Shown piece after piece: positions 22,510-35,950 of a DNA stretch of 64,000 bases (positions are counted from its first letter, which is position 1; each line of letters opens with the position of its first letter). The stretch comes from Tulasnella sp. 424 (Eukaryota; Basidiomycota; Agaricomycetes; Cantharellales; Tulasnellaceae). The stretch lies in assembly GCA_019633425.1 (NCBI GenBank), contig WSUB01000122.1, forward strand, positions 62,001 to 126,000, in the 5' to 3' direction. A model generated the notes under the pieces. The model was given only the letters and a program-made list of their open reading frames with translations. It was not told the DNA's origin and did no database searches. Made by a program: the position numbers and the translations under genes.

Positions 22510-25032
22510 TTAAGCTGCCATTAGCTGCCTGACCTCTCCAAGAAAAGTGTCGCAGCGAGCGATATCACCCTCCAGGCCAAGTGTATCGTAAATCGTGGAT
22601 GCCTCACGAACGAGACGCTCGGCCTCTCCGTACTGTGCCTGGCGACGGCGGAGCAAGCCCAGGTACCAAATATTGTTGGCCAAAGATCGCATGTCTCCGA
22701 TCCGACGATATACGGACTCAGCCTCCAAGTACGACTTTTCGGCCTGAGCGTACTGTCCCGAATCAGAGTAGGTGCTCCCTAGCCCTTGGACGGAGTTGGC
22801 AAAGCTCAGCCGATTCCCGATTTGAGAATAGGTGTCGCGGGCTTGAATGTACGACTCCTCGGCTTTGGAAGACTCGCCTCGCTTCTGGTACACGTCTCCC
22901 AGACCCTGGACCGAGTTGGCAAAGCCGTGCTGATTCCCGATTTGAGAGTAGGTGTCGCGGGCTTGGATGTACGACTCCTCGGCTTTGGAATACTCGCCTC
23001 CCCTGCTGTACACGTCTCCCAGAGCCTTGACCGAGTTCGCAAAGCCGAGCTGATCCCCAATTGGAGAGTAGGTTTCGCGGGCTTGGATGTACGACTCCTC
23101 AGCTTTGGAATACTCGCCTCGGATAAGGTATACGTCTCCCAGACCCTTGACCGAGTTGGCAAAGCCTTCCCGATTCCCGATTCGAGAGTAGGTGTCGCGG
23201 GCTTCGATGTACGACTCCTCGGCGTTGGAATACTTGTCCTGCAAGTGATATACGTCTCCTAGACCCTCAACAGCCCGGGCAAACCCGGGTTGATTCCCAA
23301 TTTGAGAGTAGGTGTCGCGGGCTTGGATATATGAGTCCTCGGCCTCGGGAAAGTCGCTTTGAAGGTAGTACATTGCTCCAAGTCCATTCAATGCTCTGGC
23401 CCTGCCCTCCTTGTCTCCAGCTGACTTGGCAACAACAAGCGACTCTTGGAAGTACTTTCCAGCTTCAGACATCCTGCCATTTCCCAATTGAATCCAGCCA
23501 AGGGCGCACAAAAGGGCGCTCGAGCGAGTTGCAGCCGACCCGCCGCTTACGTTGCTGCTTGAGGGTATAGCTTGATTCTGCAGGGGCGCCAAGTCGGTAC
23601 GCGTAAATTACAACAAGAAGGACTCCCTACCATGAATGAAATCACTTGTTGACATCTAATAGCCGTTGGTCGCTCATTTGAATTCAGTCTCCAACACTCC
23701 CCCATCAGACTACAGAGTGCCTTGATTTGCTTGAGTTGAGTATGATCTCCCACCACTGGAAGGTCACCTCTGGTGATGCGCAGAATAATCGCGAGGTCAT
23801 TCTCCTCATCAAATGGAAAGTTTCCGGTGATGGCCTGGATCGACCCGGAAAGCGGGTTAGACAGCACCTAGATCTCTGAGACTCGTGCCAACACACCTCC
23901 CAACTGATCCAACCTAATGCCCAGATGTCGCTTGCCAAACCGGGTAACTCTCCCTCCAGCAGCTCGGGAGCGGCCCATCGCATGGTCCAAGCTGGACCCG
24001 TCATGGTGATGAAGTCCCCGGAGGCTGCTACCTCAGCCTTCAATGAATCCACCGTGGGCGCTGTGCTTGTGATTCGATGCTGTAACTGTGTTACAGCCGC
24101 CGCACCGGGACTTCGAACTGCCGCGGAATCCATCGTCCGAGCGGACCCAAAGTCGGTAATAATCGCCCGGTTCTCGGAATTGACTAGGACGTTCAGCTAT
24201 ATTCAGACCAATGTCAGTCTTTGTAAAATGAGAAAGTACGTTAAGTTTACTGATTTAAGATCTCCATGACAGATCGGAGGGGTCCTTCCATGGAGGTAAC
24301 TAATCCCCCTAGAAACGTCATCTATCTGTGGTTCCGTAAGAAAAGAATAGACTTTCATAGTGAAAGAGATGTGTTTACCAAGGACACGCGTTCTGGGAGC
24401 TCCCAGTTGGCGGACCGAACGAACTCCCGTAAGTTCCCATTCTTCTCCCAGGAAAGCACGATCCAAGCGATGCCCTCCTCAAGGTCTTCGACAAACCCAA
24501 CGAGTTTCACCATGCTCGGGTGGGATAATTCGTCTAGAAGCTTGACTTCATGAGCAAATGGCTTGCCACAAATGGCATCACGTCAGAACAACCGACCGCT
24601 GTTGGCGGACAGACGTGCGACGACTCACGGCCAGCGCTCGATCGTCGTCGGTATCCGTGCCCAAACGTAGCTTCTTGACGGCAATGTACTCCGGGTCTCC
24701 GAGTTTCGGGGAATTCGAAGACTGGTCTGGAACGAGTATCGCTGCCTCCACGTTCGCTTTCCCGCCTGCCTTGGGAGCTTTATTCTCGAGCGGTTCGATT
24801 CGGGTTTTCTCGATTCGAAGATGTCCCAATGATCCAAGTACTTTTTTCTAAAGTAACGCTTGGTGATTAGCCTTCAGCGGTCCCGATGAAATGGGCATAG
24901 AGTAGAGCTACCCACAGGACTGATCTTAAGACGCGTCATCGCCTCTTCGACTTGGTCGATAGCGGTATCCTGAGCGCTTATCGGTGGATGTGAAGAACTT
25001 GTTTCTTGGAGCTCTCCGATACTGTCAGCCAT
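22510..25032 (-). CDS. Kinase-TPR protein, family 1 copy E
   Basis: Start at 25032 (MADSIGELQETSSSHPPISA), with first-exon donor GTGGGT. The kinase exons give GGKANVEAAILVPDQ, EYIAVKKLRLGTD, FAHEVKLLDELSHPSMVKLV, IDDVSRGISYLHGR, CHGDLKS, NVLVNSENRAIITDFGSAR, ITMTGPAWTMRW, APELLEG and ITGNFPFDEENDLAIILRI. The last exon (22510-23577, 355 residues) has the N-cap, five canonical TPRs and the two divergent caps, ending GEVRQLMAA-stop. Its last intron is nearly identical to those of H and I, which points to recent duplication or conversion. All catalytic residues are present. Upstream lies a family-1 5' block, then only the 5' flank of a lost family-2 copy. Confidence 0.87.
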
Positions 25033-25139
25033 AATGGAATGCGCTTGATCAATCTATACGGTGGCGGGGCGGATGATTGGGCCGGGGGTAGGGGGTGAGG
25101 GATCGATTGAGCAGGGTAGTGGTGTTCAACTTAAAGGAG

Positions 25140-25320
25140 GCCTGTGAAATCAACGCCACAATTCCAGTGGCTGGACGCCGGGACGCCGCACGCCTGTGGC
25201 TGTGCTCATTGCAAACCCATGGCTCGGCCCAAATCAAACTTCGAATTTGGTTTTTATTGATTCGAAAATACGAGGCCCTTCCACCTCAAGTATCGAGGCT
25301 TTGATGAACAGAGCCGAGAG
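25140..25320 (-). promoter_or_regulatory. Family-1 upstream block, copy E
   Basis: Conserved sequence 110-290 bp upstream of the start codon: GTGGCTGGACGCCGGGACGC, then CGCACGCCTGTGGCTGTGCT, CAAACTTCGAATTTGGTTTT and a short AT-rich stretch. Found in the same position upstream of F, G, H, I and J. Shared promoter or 5' UTR is inferred. Confidence 0.45.
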
Positions 25321-25620
25321 TACAGCTCACTGGTATCAGGCTCATGGTCAGCCAGCCGGCGAGACGCAGACGTCAGCGTTGATCCATCGAATGCTTTGAT
25401 TATCCAGATTTCAACTCCTCCCGTGGTGTTCGATAATGCGATACAGTGATTATAGGGAGGGGAATTACTAGTGAGATAAGAGTCTTGTCAAGCGGAGCAG
25501 CCGATGTTCGAGACTTGGATGTAGTTGGGTTTGAAATCTCAGTCGGCGCTAACCCCGCGTCTGTCCTTTCAGTCACGTGTACCATTGCCCCCAACGAGGT
25601 CATCGTTCACCATGGGAGCA
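25320..25620 (-). pseudogene. Remnant of family-2 5' flank only
   Basis: Resembles 21555-21870 (GAGAGTACAGCTCACTGGTA, a GCGATACAGTG stretch, then GGCGCTAACCCCGCGTC and CACGTG at 25574-25579), but no family-2 exon is recognisable between it and copy E. The gene body seems deleted. Confidence 0.45.
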
Positions 25621-25779
25621 AAGAGACACGAGTATATGTACATAGATGCGAGTCACCTTTTGACAATGATCAATTCCATTCCAGCGCGCCGAATTGGCGT
25701 AGTTCGGTAAATCAGCTTCCACGCTGGCAATCAATATCCCCATCTTGTTCTACAGCGACATGTAGAACTCGAAGGAAAA

Positions 25780-26653
25780 CGACTTCTACTGAGTAAAACG
25801 AAAGCGTTCGGGTGACACCACTCATGTTTCGCAATGAACGACCCCAAGACACTCCGAGGACAAGTGCACCGATAGCACTCGGCGAAACAATCGACCCCAT
25901 GGAATCCAGCACATGGTCGTTCTCCTCGACCCCTCGTTCTCTTTCACCTCATACAACCACCTCAAGCCAAACGCGAGTAACAGACCCGACAACTCCTTTT
26001 CTTCTTGTCACTTGCCGGTGAAACTCGTGAGCCTTTGCCCTTGTCCTAGGACGGAGCCAGCTTTGGACGGCGGAACTATTTAGATACCGCCCCCTCTCAC
26101 ACTCGCCCAGATCAATTTCAGCGGTACCCGTACTTGAACCACTCATACTTAGGTGTCCAAACTCCACGCCGTGGGACTTGCAGTAAAGATCTTCATCCCT
26201 CCAATCGGCCGGGCCTTCCACTAGATCTACCGGCCCAACCCAGTGGATCAACACCTTTCACCCCCTCACTTCCAATGACCACGAATGGAGCAATGACACC
26301 TATATCATTGCTTATTCATGTTAGACCCTTAAACTGAGAACACCATCGAAGACCCGTGCGTCGACGATGGTTAACGACGATGATCACACTCAGCAACGCG
26401 AGCGATAATCCTTCTGAACTTGTTACCGAGTCCGACATACACCGCTCTTTCCCGGCACCTCCTTTTCTCAGCGTCGCCCAACAATGACATCCTGCTTAAT
26501 AATGGAATTTCAGGAATGGACACCGGGGAGATGAAAGACTGTCTTCTTGTCGTTGTCCAGTCTCAGCGAGAGCAGTGAACCGGGATGGTGCGAGCCTGCG
26601 AGGATGAAGCGAACAGGCAGCTTTCGTTTGGCACGCTTCACTAAAAGAGCCAT
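25780..26653 (-). pseudogene. Unrecognised gene remnant, duplicated at 54640-55440
   Basis: The first exon reads well from an ATG at 26653: MALLVKRAKRKLPVRFILAG, then SHHPGSLLSLRLDNDKKTVF and HLPG before a possible donor GTGTCC (26523-26518). A further block at about 25949-26254 reads EGPADWRDEDLYCKSHGVEF and LRPRTRAKAHEFHR. The second copy has the matching EGPRNSRDDDVYCESRGAQF and LRPRTRTRAHKFSR. The frame changes between the conserved words, so at least this copy looks broken unless introns explain the shifts. I do not recognise the family. It is not part of the kinase gene itself. Confidence 0.4.
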
Positions 26654-27890
26654 TGCGGTCAATTAAATTAAGCTATGAAATGGAGAGGAATAAAGGGGTG
26701 TTGGACTATAAGACCCGAGGGGGTGCAGACCAACTCGAGCGTGGAACAACACGAACACAGCGGCGGAGGCAGCGGCCCGCGTTTCCCCCGAAAATCTAAC
26801 TCGAGAGTCGATGAATGATTGTGCTATACATCCGAGATTAGAAATCCCAAGGGCCTTCCATCACATGGGGGTACTCCCGTGTGAGGTTTTTTATTTTATT
26901 TGAAGTAAGATCTGCACTGCTGCGGAAATGCCCAAATTGTCTCACGTGCTTCAGAACTCACACGTGGTTAGGGTCGACCGCTCTCTTGCACCTTCAAGGA
27001 TAAGCATGGTTCTCTCACGGTATCGAATTCTGTGCAGGACGTAAACTTCGAGCTGTCTCTGGGAGGAATCAGGGAATGGTGCTTGGTCCGCAGCGAAATG
27101 AGCGCAAAGGTCACCGAGGTTCGCCGTCGACGCGTCTCAGTGGACTATGTCTCAAAAAGCACCCAGCACTCGTAGCATTGTCGTCGCTGTAAGTCCTATT
27201 CAGAATCCGCTCGAGCTAAATGGGTCGTGAATTCGAAGATTGTCAGGAAGATTCTCGTGGAAAGACTGGATCGTGTTTGAACGTATGTCAGAGAACCTCA
27301 ACGAGAATGGAGGAAAGCTCGGGACTTGTGAGAATACAAGGCGCTGATCGACAAGTTGAACTACGGCGCCTTTCCTGATCCAGTGACAGTCCGGTTTCTC
27401 CATGGAGGTGAAACTGTCACAAAATCCGAGAAGAAGCGAATCGGAGAGCCCACCGACCACGGCGCCGAATAGGGGTTCGTTCTCAGCCCGTTCGAACCCA
27501 CCCCAAGCTGGAGCTGTGCACATTTGGAAGCATCTATAACGCCTCGCGTTGCCTCAGTATGGTCCGTGGAACAGAATTGAGCGAAGGGCCCGAATGGCGC
27601 AACCAACTCAAAAGCGAACCCGAGGTTTCCTAGTGGCCGGCAACGAGAAGCCGGTAATACCCGCCACTCGACGCCTTCCCGAATTACAAGGCATAGAGAA
27701 ACATATTCAGCCAAGAAGTAGCTATGTATAGAATGCGCAAAGAAATATACTCTTGGCCACCAAATGGAGTAATCTCAGCGACATTTCACCATCTCATTGA
27801 TCTTGCTGCTAATATGCCCGGTCCGCAGTTAGGACTGGAGTTGAAAGAACTTTGATATGCCGAAACTCGAATCATTCGGGGCCAGAAAGC
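26654..27890. other. Spacer upstream of the xylanase, no clear gene
   Basis: About 1.2 kb. Minus-strand frames at 27200-27523 and 27361-27714 overlap each other and show no domain. I regard the stretch as intergenic, including the xylanase promoter at its right end. Confidence 0.4.
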
Positions 27891-27892
27891 AC

Positions 27893-28706
<814 letters not shown>

Positions 28707-29149
28707 TCGGGACAAGGTTGGACCTTGCGACCTGCTGTCTGTCCGGCCCGACTTGTAAGCACAGTATCGACTGGTGCTCTTAGGTTCCATCGCCTGTGTT
28801 TCAGCTTAGGACAGGGTTGCAAAGCGCCACTTGTACATACGAAAATACATTGGTCTTCGGATTTTGACTTTTCGATCATGTACAGCAATATTTCCGGAAT
28901 TCTGAAGTGACTCTGAAAAGCTATTGAATCATGCCATGGGTGTCGAGACACTATTGATGCGAGGCACAATAGACTCCCTTTAGGCAGTTTAATCTCAAGC
29001 CATAACTTCTCGCGTCAGGTAATTGATAGTAATAGCACACAATGTCAGGTCGTGGGTAATCGAGGGGCTCGACCGATCTGGAAAGAGCACTCAAGCCGGA
29101 ATCATCTACAGCAAGCTGCTCGAGCGACTTGGAGAGCAGAGAGCGATGT
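28707..29149. other. Xylanase 3' flank, no gene
   Basis: Nothing coding is seen. It presumably holds the xylanase 3' UTR; no definite polyadenylation signal could be singled out. Confidence 0.4.
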
Positions 29150-29786
29150 AAACTACAAGTACCACCACTTCAACTTGCCGACATTTGAGACTGTGTTGCA
29201 CCGGATGAACAGACTTCTCCGCATTACCACAAGAGGGATTGGAACAGCTGATGCAGCCACGACGGTCCCCGCCGAGGCAGGTACTGGCGACTGAGACGAT
29301 GGAATCAGCGGACATCAGAGGAAGGGCTGGTTAATATCCCTGTGCTCGGATTGTGATCCAGTTATAGAGCACGTGTTCGGCGGGGCCTGTCCCGTGGCAC
29401 GGGACCCAGCGTGAGGCACCTCGAATGACTGGAGCGGAGATCCCTCTGTCGGAGGAGTGCCCGCGTGATCGAGACAGTCATATTCATACCTAGTGCTCCG
29501 TAGATACTCTACCCTGTGGATCTCACGTTATAACAGGGAAACGCTCCGCAAGGTTCAAAGCTTTGTACTCGGTGAGCAATGTATGAATAGCGAGTGTGAT
29601 GGGAGATATCAGAATACAAAGGATTCGAACAAGTATAGTCGAACAACAATCACTGTGGAGGGAAACAAACACGGAAATGAGAGTAAAGCTGTTTCAAAAC
29701 ATGCATATCGGACGGTGAAATTTAACGTAGGTAAACAAATCTCGAAAGAATGTTGCAGAAATACGGAGCCTGAATTATCCTGCCAT
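29150..29786. repeat. R1 intergenic spacer, copy 2
   Basis: Begins with CCACCACTTCAACTTGCCGA and GACTGTGTTGCACCGGATGA, continues with the tRNA-like stretch, then GGCTGGTTAATATCCCTGTG, GTTCGGCGGGGCCTGTCC and GGATCTCACGTTATAACAGG, and ends at the stop codon of copy F. It forms the 3' flank of F. Confidence 0.6.
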
Positions 29787-32422
29787 TCACTGCCGAACCC
29801 ATGTAAGAAAGTCATCGCAGTCAGCCACATCGCTCTTCAGACCAAGGTTTCCGTAAAGTGTGGATGCTTCACAAACGAGACGCTCGGCCTCTCCATATTG
29901 CGCCTGGCGGCGACGCAGCCAGCCCAAGTACCAAAGATTGTTGGCCAAAGATCTCATATCTCTGATCCGACGATATACCGCCTCAGCCTCAAAGTACGAC
30001 ATTTCGGCCTGAGCGTCCTGTCCCGAAGCTGAGTAAGCATGTCCCAGCCCTTGGACGGAGTTGGCGAAGCCGAGCTGATTCCCGATCTGAGAGTAGGTGT
30101 CGCGGGCCTGGATGTACGACTCCTTGGCTTTGGAATACTCGTTTTGCCTCCGGTACACCTCTCCCAGACCCCAGACCGAGTTGGCAAAGCCTTGCTGATT
30201 GCCGATTTGAGAGAAGGTGGCGCGGGCTTGCATGTATGACTCCTCGGCTTTGGAATACTCGCTTCGCATCCGGTACACGTCTCCTAGACCCCAGACCGAG
30301 TTGGCCAAGCCTTGCTGATTCCCGATTTGAGAGAAGACGTTGCGGGCTTCGATGTACGACTCCTCAGCTTTAGAATACTCATTTCGCATCCGGTACACAT
30401 CTCCCAGGCCCTTGACCGAGTTGGCAAAGCCAACCTGATTCCCGATTTGAGAGTAGGTGTCCCGGGCTTGGATGTACGACTCCTCGGCTTCGGAATACTC
30501 GCTTCGCGTGAGGTACACGTCTCCCAGACCCCTGACCGAGTTGGCAAAGCCAACCTGATTCTCAATTTGAGAGTAGGTGTCGCGAGCTTGGATGTACGAT
30601 TCCTCGGCTTTGGAATACTCGCTTCGCAGGAGGTACACGTCTCCCAGACCCCTGACCGAGTTAGCAAATCCTTGCTGATTCCCCAGTTGGGAGTAGGTGT
30701 TGCGGGCTTGGATGAACGACTCCTCGGCTTTGGAATACTTGCTTTGCATCCAGTACATCCCTCCAAGCGCGTTTGATGCTCTGGCCCTCCCCTGTTTATC
30801 TCCAGCTGATTGGGCAACCGCAAATGACTCTTGAAAGTACTTTTCTGCCTCAGACAATATGCCATTCTGCAGTTGAATCCAGCCAAGGGCACACAAAAGT
30901 CCGCTCGAGCGAGTTGTAGCCGACCCGCCGCTCACTTTGCTGCTTGAGGGTATAGCTTGATTCTGCAGGGATGCCAAGTAGGTATGTGTAAATTCCAACA
31001 ACGAAGACTTCCTACCATGAATGATATGATTTGTTGGCATCTCATAGCCGTTGGTCGCTCCTTTGTATTCAGTCTCCAACAGTCCCCCATCAGACTGCAA
31101 AGTTCCTTGATTTCCTTGAGCTGAGCATTATCTCCGACAGCCGGAAGATCACCTCTAGTGATGCGTAGAACAATTGTGAGATCATTCTCCTCATCAAACG
31201 GAAAGTTCCCGGTGATAGCCTAGATTGACCCAGAAAGAGGATGAGCAAATGCCCAAATTGCTCTGCAATTCATTTTGACACACCTCCCAACAAATCCAGC
31301 CAAATGCCCAGATATCGCTGCTCAAACCCGATAACTCTCCTTCCAGCAGCTCTGGAGCGGCCCATCGGATAGTCCAAGCTGGACCCGTCATGGTGATGAA
31401 ATCCCCAGATGCGGCTATCTCCGCCTTCAATGACTCCATCGTGGCCGCTGTTGTCGCGCTTCGATGCTGGATGTTCATCACAGCCGCACTGGTGCCTCCA
31501 ACTGCTGCGGCGGTTCCGGAATCCATTGTCCGAGCAGAACCAAAGTCGGTAATAATCGCCCGGTTGTCGGAATTGACCAGGACATTGAGCTGTATTCAGG
31601 TAAATGTAAGGCAACTCCAAAAGGAGCTATTACGTCAAGCTCACCGATTTCAGATCGCCGTGGCAGATGGGAGGGATCCTTCTATGGAGGTAACTAAGTC
31701 CCGTGGCCACGTCACCTATCTGGGGCTCCGTAAGTCATGGGGAGCTGGTCATGTCTGAAACCTTTATGCTCACTAAAGACACGCGTTCTGGGAGCTCCCA
31801 GTTGGCGGACCGAACGAACTCCCGCAAGTTGCCATTCTTCTCCCAAGAAAACACTACCCACGCGATGCCCTGCTCGGCGTCTTCGACAAAACCAACGATA
31901 TTTACCACGTTCGAATGGGATAAGTCGTTTAGAAGGTTGACCTCATGAGCAAATGGCTTGACACAACCATATCCGTGTTAGAACCACCCATCGCTGTCCG
32001 TGAAAACATGCGACAACTTACAGCGAGAGTTCGATCGTCGTCAGTGTCGTTGTCGAAACGTAGCTTCTTGACGGCGACGTACTCCGTGTCCTGGGATCTT
32101 AGGGAATTGGAGGATTGGCCTGGAATGAATATCGCTGCCTCCACGTCCGCTTTCCCGCCTGTCTTGGGAGCTTCATTCTCGAGCGGTTTGATTCGGGCCT
32201 TCTCGATTCGGAGATGCCCCAACGATCCAAGAACCTTTCTCTAAAGCAACACTTGGCGGTTAGCCCTTCAATCCCAATCAATCTGCATAAAGTTGAGCCA
32301 CCTACCGGAGAGATTCTAAGGCATCTCATGGCCTCTTCGACTTCGTCGATTGCGGCAGCTTGAGCGCTTATTGGTGGGTGTGAAGGACCCGTTTCTTGAA
32401 GCTCTTTGACATTGTCAGCCAT
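29787..32422 (-). CDS. Kinase-TPR protein, family 1 copy F
   Basis: Start at 32422 (MADNVKELQETGPSHPPISA), donor GTAGGT. Kinase motifs: GGKADVEAAIFIPGQ, EYVAVKKLRFDND, FAHEVNLLNDLSHSNVVNIV, IGDVATGLSYLHRR, PPICHGDLKS, NVLVNSDNRAIITDFGSAR, ITMTGPAWTIRW, APELLEGELSGLSSDIWAFG. The last exon is 29787-30962 (391 residues): N-cap, six canonical TPRs (several carry GNQQGFANSV or GNQVGFANSV) and two divergent caps (QDAQAEMSYFEAEAVYRR, then QYGEAERLVCEASTLYGN). It ends LTWVRQ-stop, five residues short of its relatives because TGA replaces the leucine codon of the common RQLMAA ending. Probably functional. Confidence 0.85.
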
Positions 32423-32529
32423 AATTTAATGCGTCTGATCGAGCTATGCAGTAGTGGGGAGATGATTTCTCTGGGAGTAGGGATGAAGTATTGGTTGAGT
32501 ACGGTGGTGGTGGTGGTGGTGGATAAATT

Positions 32530-32715
32530 TAAGGGGATCATTGGAACGAACTTCGGGCCCCGTGGGCTGGACGCCGGGGACGCCGCACGCCCGTGGCTGT
32601 GCTCGTTGCAACGCATGTATTGGCTCCCATCAAACTTCGAATTTGATTTTTATTGATTCGAAAATACGAGGCCCTTACACCTAACGTATCGAGACTTTTG
32701 ATGGGCAGAGTCAGG
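32530..32715 (-). promoter_or_regulatory. Family-1 upstream block, copy F
   Basis: GGGCTGGACGCCGGGGACGC, CGCACGCCCGTGGCTGTGCT, CAAACTTCGAATTTGATTTT. A (GTG)n run at about 32502-32521 lies between the block and the start codon. Confidence 0.45.
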
Positions 32716-32835
32716 GAGGTGGAAGGAGTGTGGGCGACAGACGCGCGGCGATGTCTGACGGAAACGTTGATGCCTCCGCACACAACGTTCCGTTCCAAAG
32801 CAATGAAAGTGGTGGCCTATCTCGGGCATCAGTGT

Positions 32836-35300
32836 AGATCTTCCTTAGGAGATTCTCGCAACGGCTCAAACGGGTCTTGCTTGTAGGAGTTGATCGAAAC
32901 GGTCTACGGTCAAGATAAAGTACCTGTGCACGAACTGCTTAAACTCCACCTCCTTCAATCCCATTCGTCGGTGATGCGAAACTGGTCATCGTCAGCAACG
33001 CATCCCTTCTCTTCTTCACATCCGCCCCTTGCGCGGCTTCACTCAACGCATTGTATAAATGCATCAACTGGTCCTCCACCTTCAGCGCTTCCACCCTATC
33101 GCCCCTACTCAACAGCGTCGAATCCAAATCAACCAACGCCTCCGCCAGGTCGCCTCCGAACTTCTCCAACCCGGTTCCTTGGCTCTCTCCCCTCCAAACC
33201 CGCGAATCGCCATCTTAATCGCTTCCCGTAATGCATCCACGACGTCGCTATCGTTCCAATCCTGTCCCGAGCGACACAGGACTTGGTGGTACCTGACCAA
33301 CGTACGGGCCAGGGGGACTGGAACGCTTGATGGTTCCCGGTTGTGTTCAATTGTTGGTAAACCCAAATCGCTTCTACCTCAGCCGTCCGTGCGTTCTCGT
33401 GTAAGCCCAGATTTTGTAGCTTGCAGCGACCTTTCCCAAAGTTCCCGCGCGACGTGGTAGGAAGTTCATGTTGCTCCTGGAGAGTTCGTGATACTGTTCG
33501 GCAGCTAGCAATGCCCCTCCCAAGCAGAGAACGTGCTTTCCTCGACGAACGTGATGTTTATAGAAGACGTCGATGAGGAGCCTTGCGACGACCGAATGGA
33601 AGTCGTCGGGTAGTGTCGCACGAAACGTTCGAACCCCAGGAGCGCGGAGAAGAGGCACCCACTGTTGTCAAGTGGAGCGACTTCGTTTTTGAGGAGAGTA
33701 CGAAGCGCCCCCAGAGTTTCTCCAATTTGCTCTCGGGACAGTCCGACCGGTCTACGCAGCGTTGAAACGGGCACGGAGGATTTTCCCCAAGGCATCCCGG
33801 AGTATCTGGCTGGAATCGACAGCGACCGAACCCGGACAAACCCCCTTCACGACGGGTTGCTGACGCCGGGCTTCATCTCTTGGCTAGTAGCTGCCTCGCG
33901 AAGCTTCACGTGTTTTCCAGTTAATGATGGTAAGGGTTGACCGTCCTTGTCACGTCTGAACGCGAGAAGGCATGTAAGCTCAACAACTGGTTCCTTCATC
34001 CTACATGTCCAATATAGCACGTACTCTTATATCCTGAAGTTCCCCCTTAAGTTCCATCTTCGATAACAACGAGAGCTGACAGAGTTTCTGAGCGACGTCC
34101 GTGTTGAGAGTGGTTTTTGGATATGCATCCTTGAATCGTACTTTCGAACATGGGAATGTATTGCATAATCCAGCCATCCAACAATCTCGCTTCCTCCTGC
34201 ATTCATTCCGAGCATTAGATGCACAACCCAAGCCGCTCAACCTCGGATTCCTACTCACCCATACTCGCACGGTTTCAATCTGCGGTCCGGGACTAATCGC
34301 TGCCGCACACGTGCGCGCTTGTCAAGTTCAATGTCCCAGCATTTTAGACGTACATCGTATAAGCCGTTGGGGAAAGTAGGCGTAGGAGCCGGAACCGAAT
34401 TCTTTCGTTTCGAATGGTCACCACACACGATGAGGATAACACTCGCATCGTTTCTCATGCCGTGTTAAGGCGGGTTTCCCGTCACGATCTACAAAAACGA
34501 CAAAGCGGGAAGGGAATGGATGAAAAGAGATGGCTTGATTACTTGGGAGTGTTTGCACGCACCTCCCACGCGAGACATCCCCTCCCCAAAATATCACTAT
34601 TTCCCTCGCCCATGAGCACTGATAGACCACACAACCGCGTAGATACCTTGAAGTCGGAGCCTGTGGTCAATCCAATCTGCTCTCCTCGTACCGCTGCTGC
34701 AAGCCCGAAATGGCGAACGGCGGCTCTGCGTTGATTGTTAACGAGCACGTTTGGCCGGGGGAGTTCGGGGGTTCGCCGGCGCGGAAAGGCAGCGAAGAGT
34801 AGCGTCGGAGTGAGCGGATCGAACGGGGAAGAAGGGAATAGCTGCGTCCTCGAAGGCCGAAAGCCATCGCCGCGGGTCGGGCCTTGCACACGACAGGATA
34901 AAAATCGTTGAAAGCGGCTTGTCCCGTGCAAAAGCCGAGCAGGTCCCCCAAGTTAGGGTCGAGTGGTTTCTCCCGAAACCGGAGTCTTGCGCTGGTGCAC
35001 GCGGCGCGCGTTTAGCTGGAGGCAAGTCGTTTTTACGGCTCGGCTGAGGGAAGCTCGTCGAGCTCGTCGCCAAGACCCAGTACTACTTCCTCCATATAGA
35101 GTGCAAGGGGTGGGGTGGGGACGAGTTGCTACGCAAGTTGGGGTCGACTCTCCGCGGAGTAGTTTCGTTCGTTGGGAATGGAGTGGTAGCGCTGATGAAG
35201 GTCGAGATCGTTGACATTGAAACTCGAAATTGAACCGAGCAAGAACGTTCTGTGCGAGTGACAAGCTTAGAAAAATCGAAAGGTTCTAGGGGTTATGAGC
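32836..35300 (-). pseudogene. Family-2 kinase/helical-domain pseudogene d
   Basis: The 3' flank at 32836-32875 (GTAGATCTTCCTTAGGAGAT) is followed by a readable C-terminus at 32939-33169 (FGGDLAEALVDLDSTLLSRG, DRVEALKVEDQLMHLYNALS, SPTNGIEGGG). Frames then shift: PLARTLVRYHQVLCRSGQDW with WNDSDVVDALREAIK; DVFYKHHVRRGKHVLCLG; GLSREQIGETLGALRTLLKN; a linker exon near 34020-34200 (DVAQKLCQLSLLSKMELKG). The kinase part (34539-34745) reads LNVLVNNQRRAAVRHFGLAA, so DFG is changed to HFG. Multiple frameshifts make it non-functional. Confidence 0.7.
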
Positions 35301-35859
35301 GGGACCCACCGTTCAAAACGCAATTCCCCGCGTGGGTTCGTCTGTCTTTCTCCGATTCAAACATTGCCTGACCCGAATTGAAAGGTCCGATCGAGCCGAG
35401 TTGGAGTATCCACGCTAACTCTACTTACTGAGTTGAACTGGCTTCCTCCGTCCCCTCTAAAGGTATCACAGCACTTGGAACTTGTCATCACCCTAATCGA
35501 AAGTGCAAACCTACAAGCGATTAGCTCGACTGGGTGTTGGTCCGCTAGCGGAATCTCTGTCAAGGCAGGGGTGAGAGGTGGCAAAGCAGCAGAAGAGGTG
35601 CCTGGGATCAATTGGCTCGGATATGCGAGTGGCCAAGAGAATAGCGAGAAGGCGTTGGACGGGATTGAATGTGCTGGGTTGACGGAATGGGGCGTGGAGC
35701 ATCGGTGTCCTTGTACATCCTGCAGATGTCTTTCGTTAATGGCACTCCTCATCAAAAAGAGTGACAAATCCCTCTGCTCATGTTCGGTGTTGCGGTACAG
35801 TGGGTGTAGAGAGGGGGGATGTGGTGAGATCTGTACTTGCCAAAGCCGAGCAGCCAACG

Positions 35860-35950
35860 GTTGGGACTTGGGGGTTGGTTGAAATTGCAATCGGCGCTAA
35901 CCCCGCGTCCGTCCTTTGAGTCACGTGTAATCGCCCAAAACAAGGTCATT
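35860..35950 (-). promoter_or_regulatory. CACGTG block upstream of family-2 copy d
   Basis: GAAATTGCAATCGGCGCTAA, CCCCGCGTCCGTCC, CACGTG at 35922-35927, then CGCCCAAAACAAGGTCATTG. Confidence 0.4.

Noticed and set aside
27200..27714. Minus-strand frames upstream of the xylanase
   Set aside because: Two overlapping frames in different phases, no domain or signal, and they lie in the likely promoter region.
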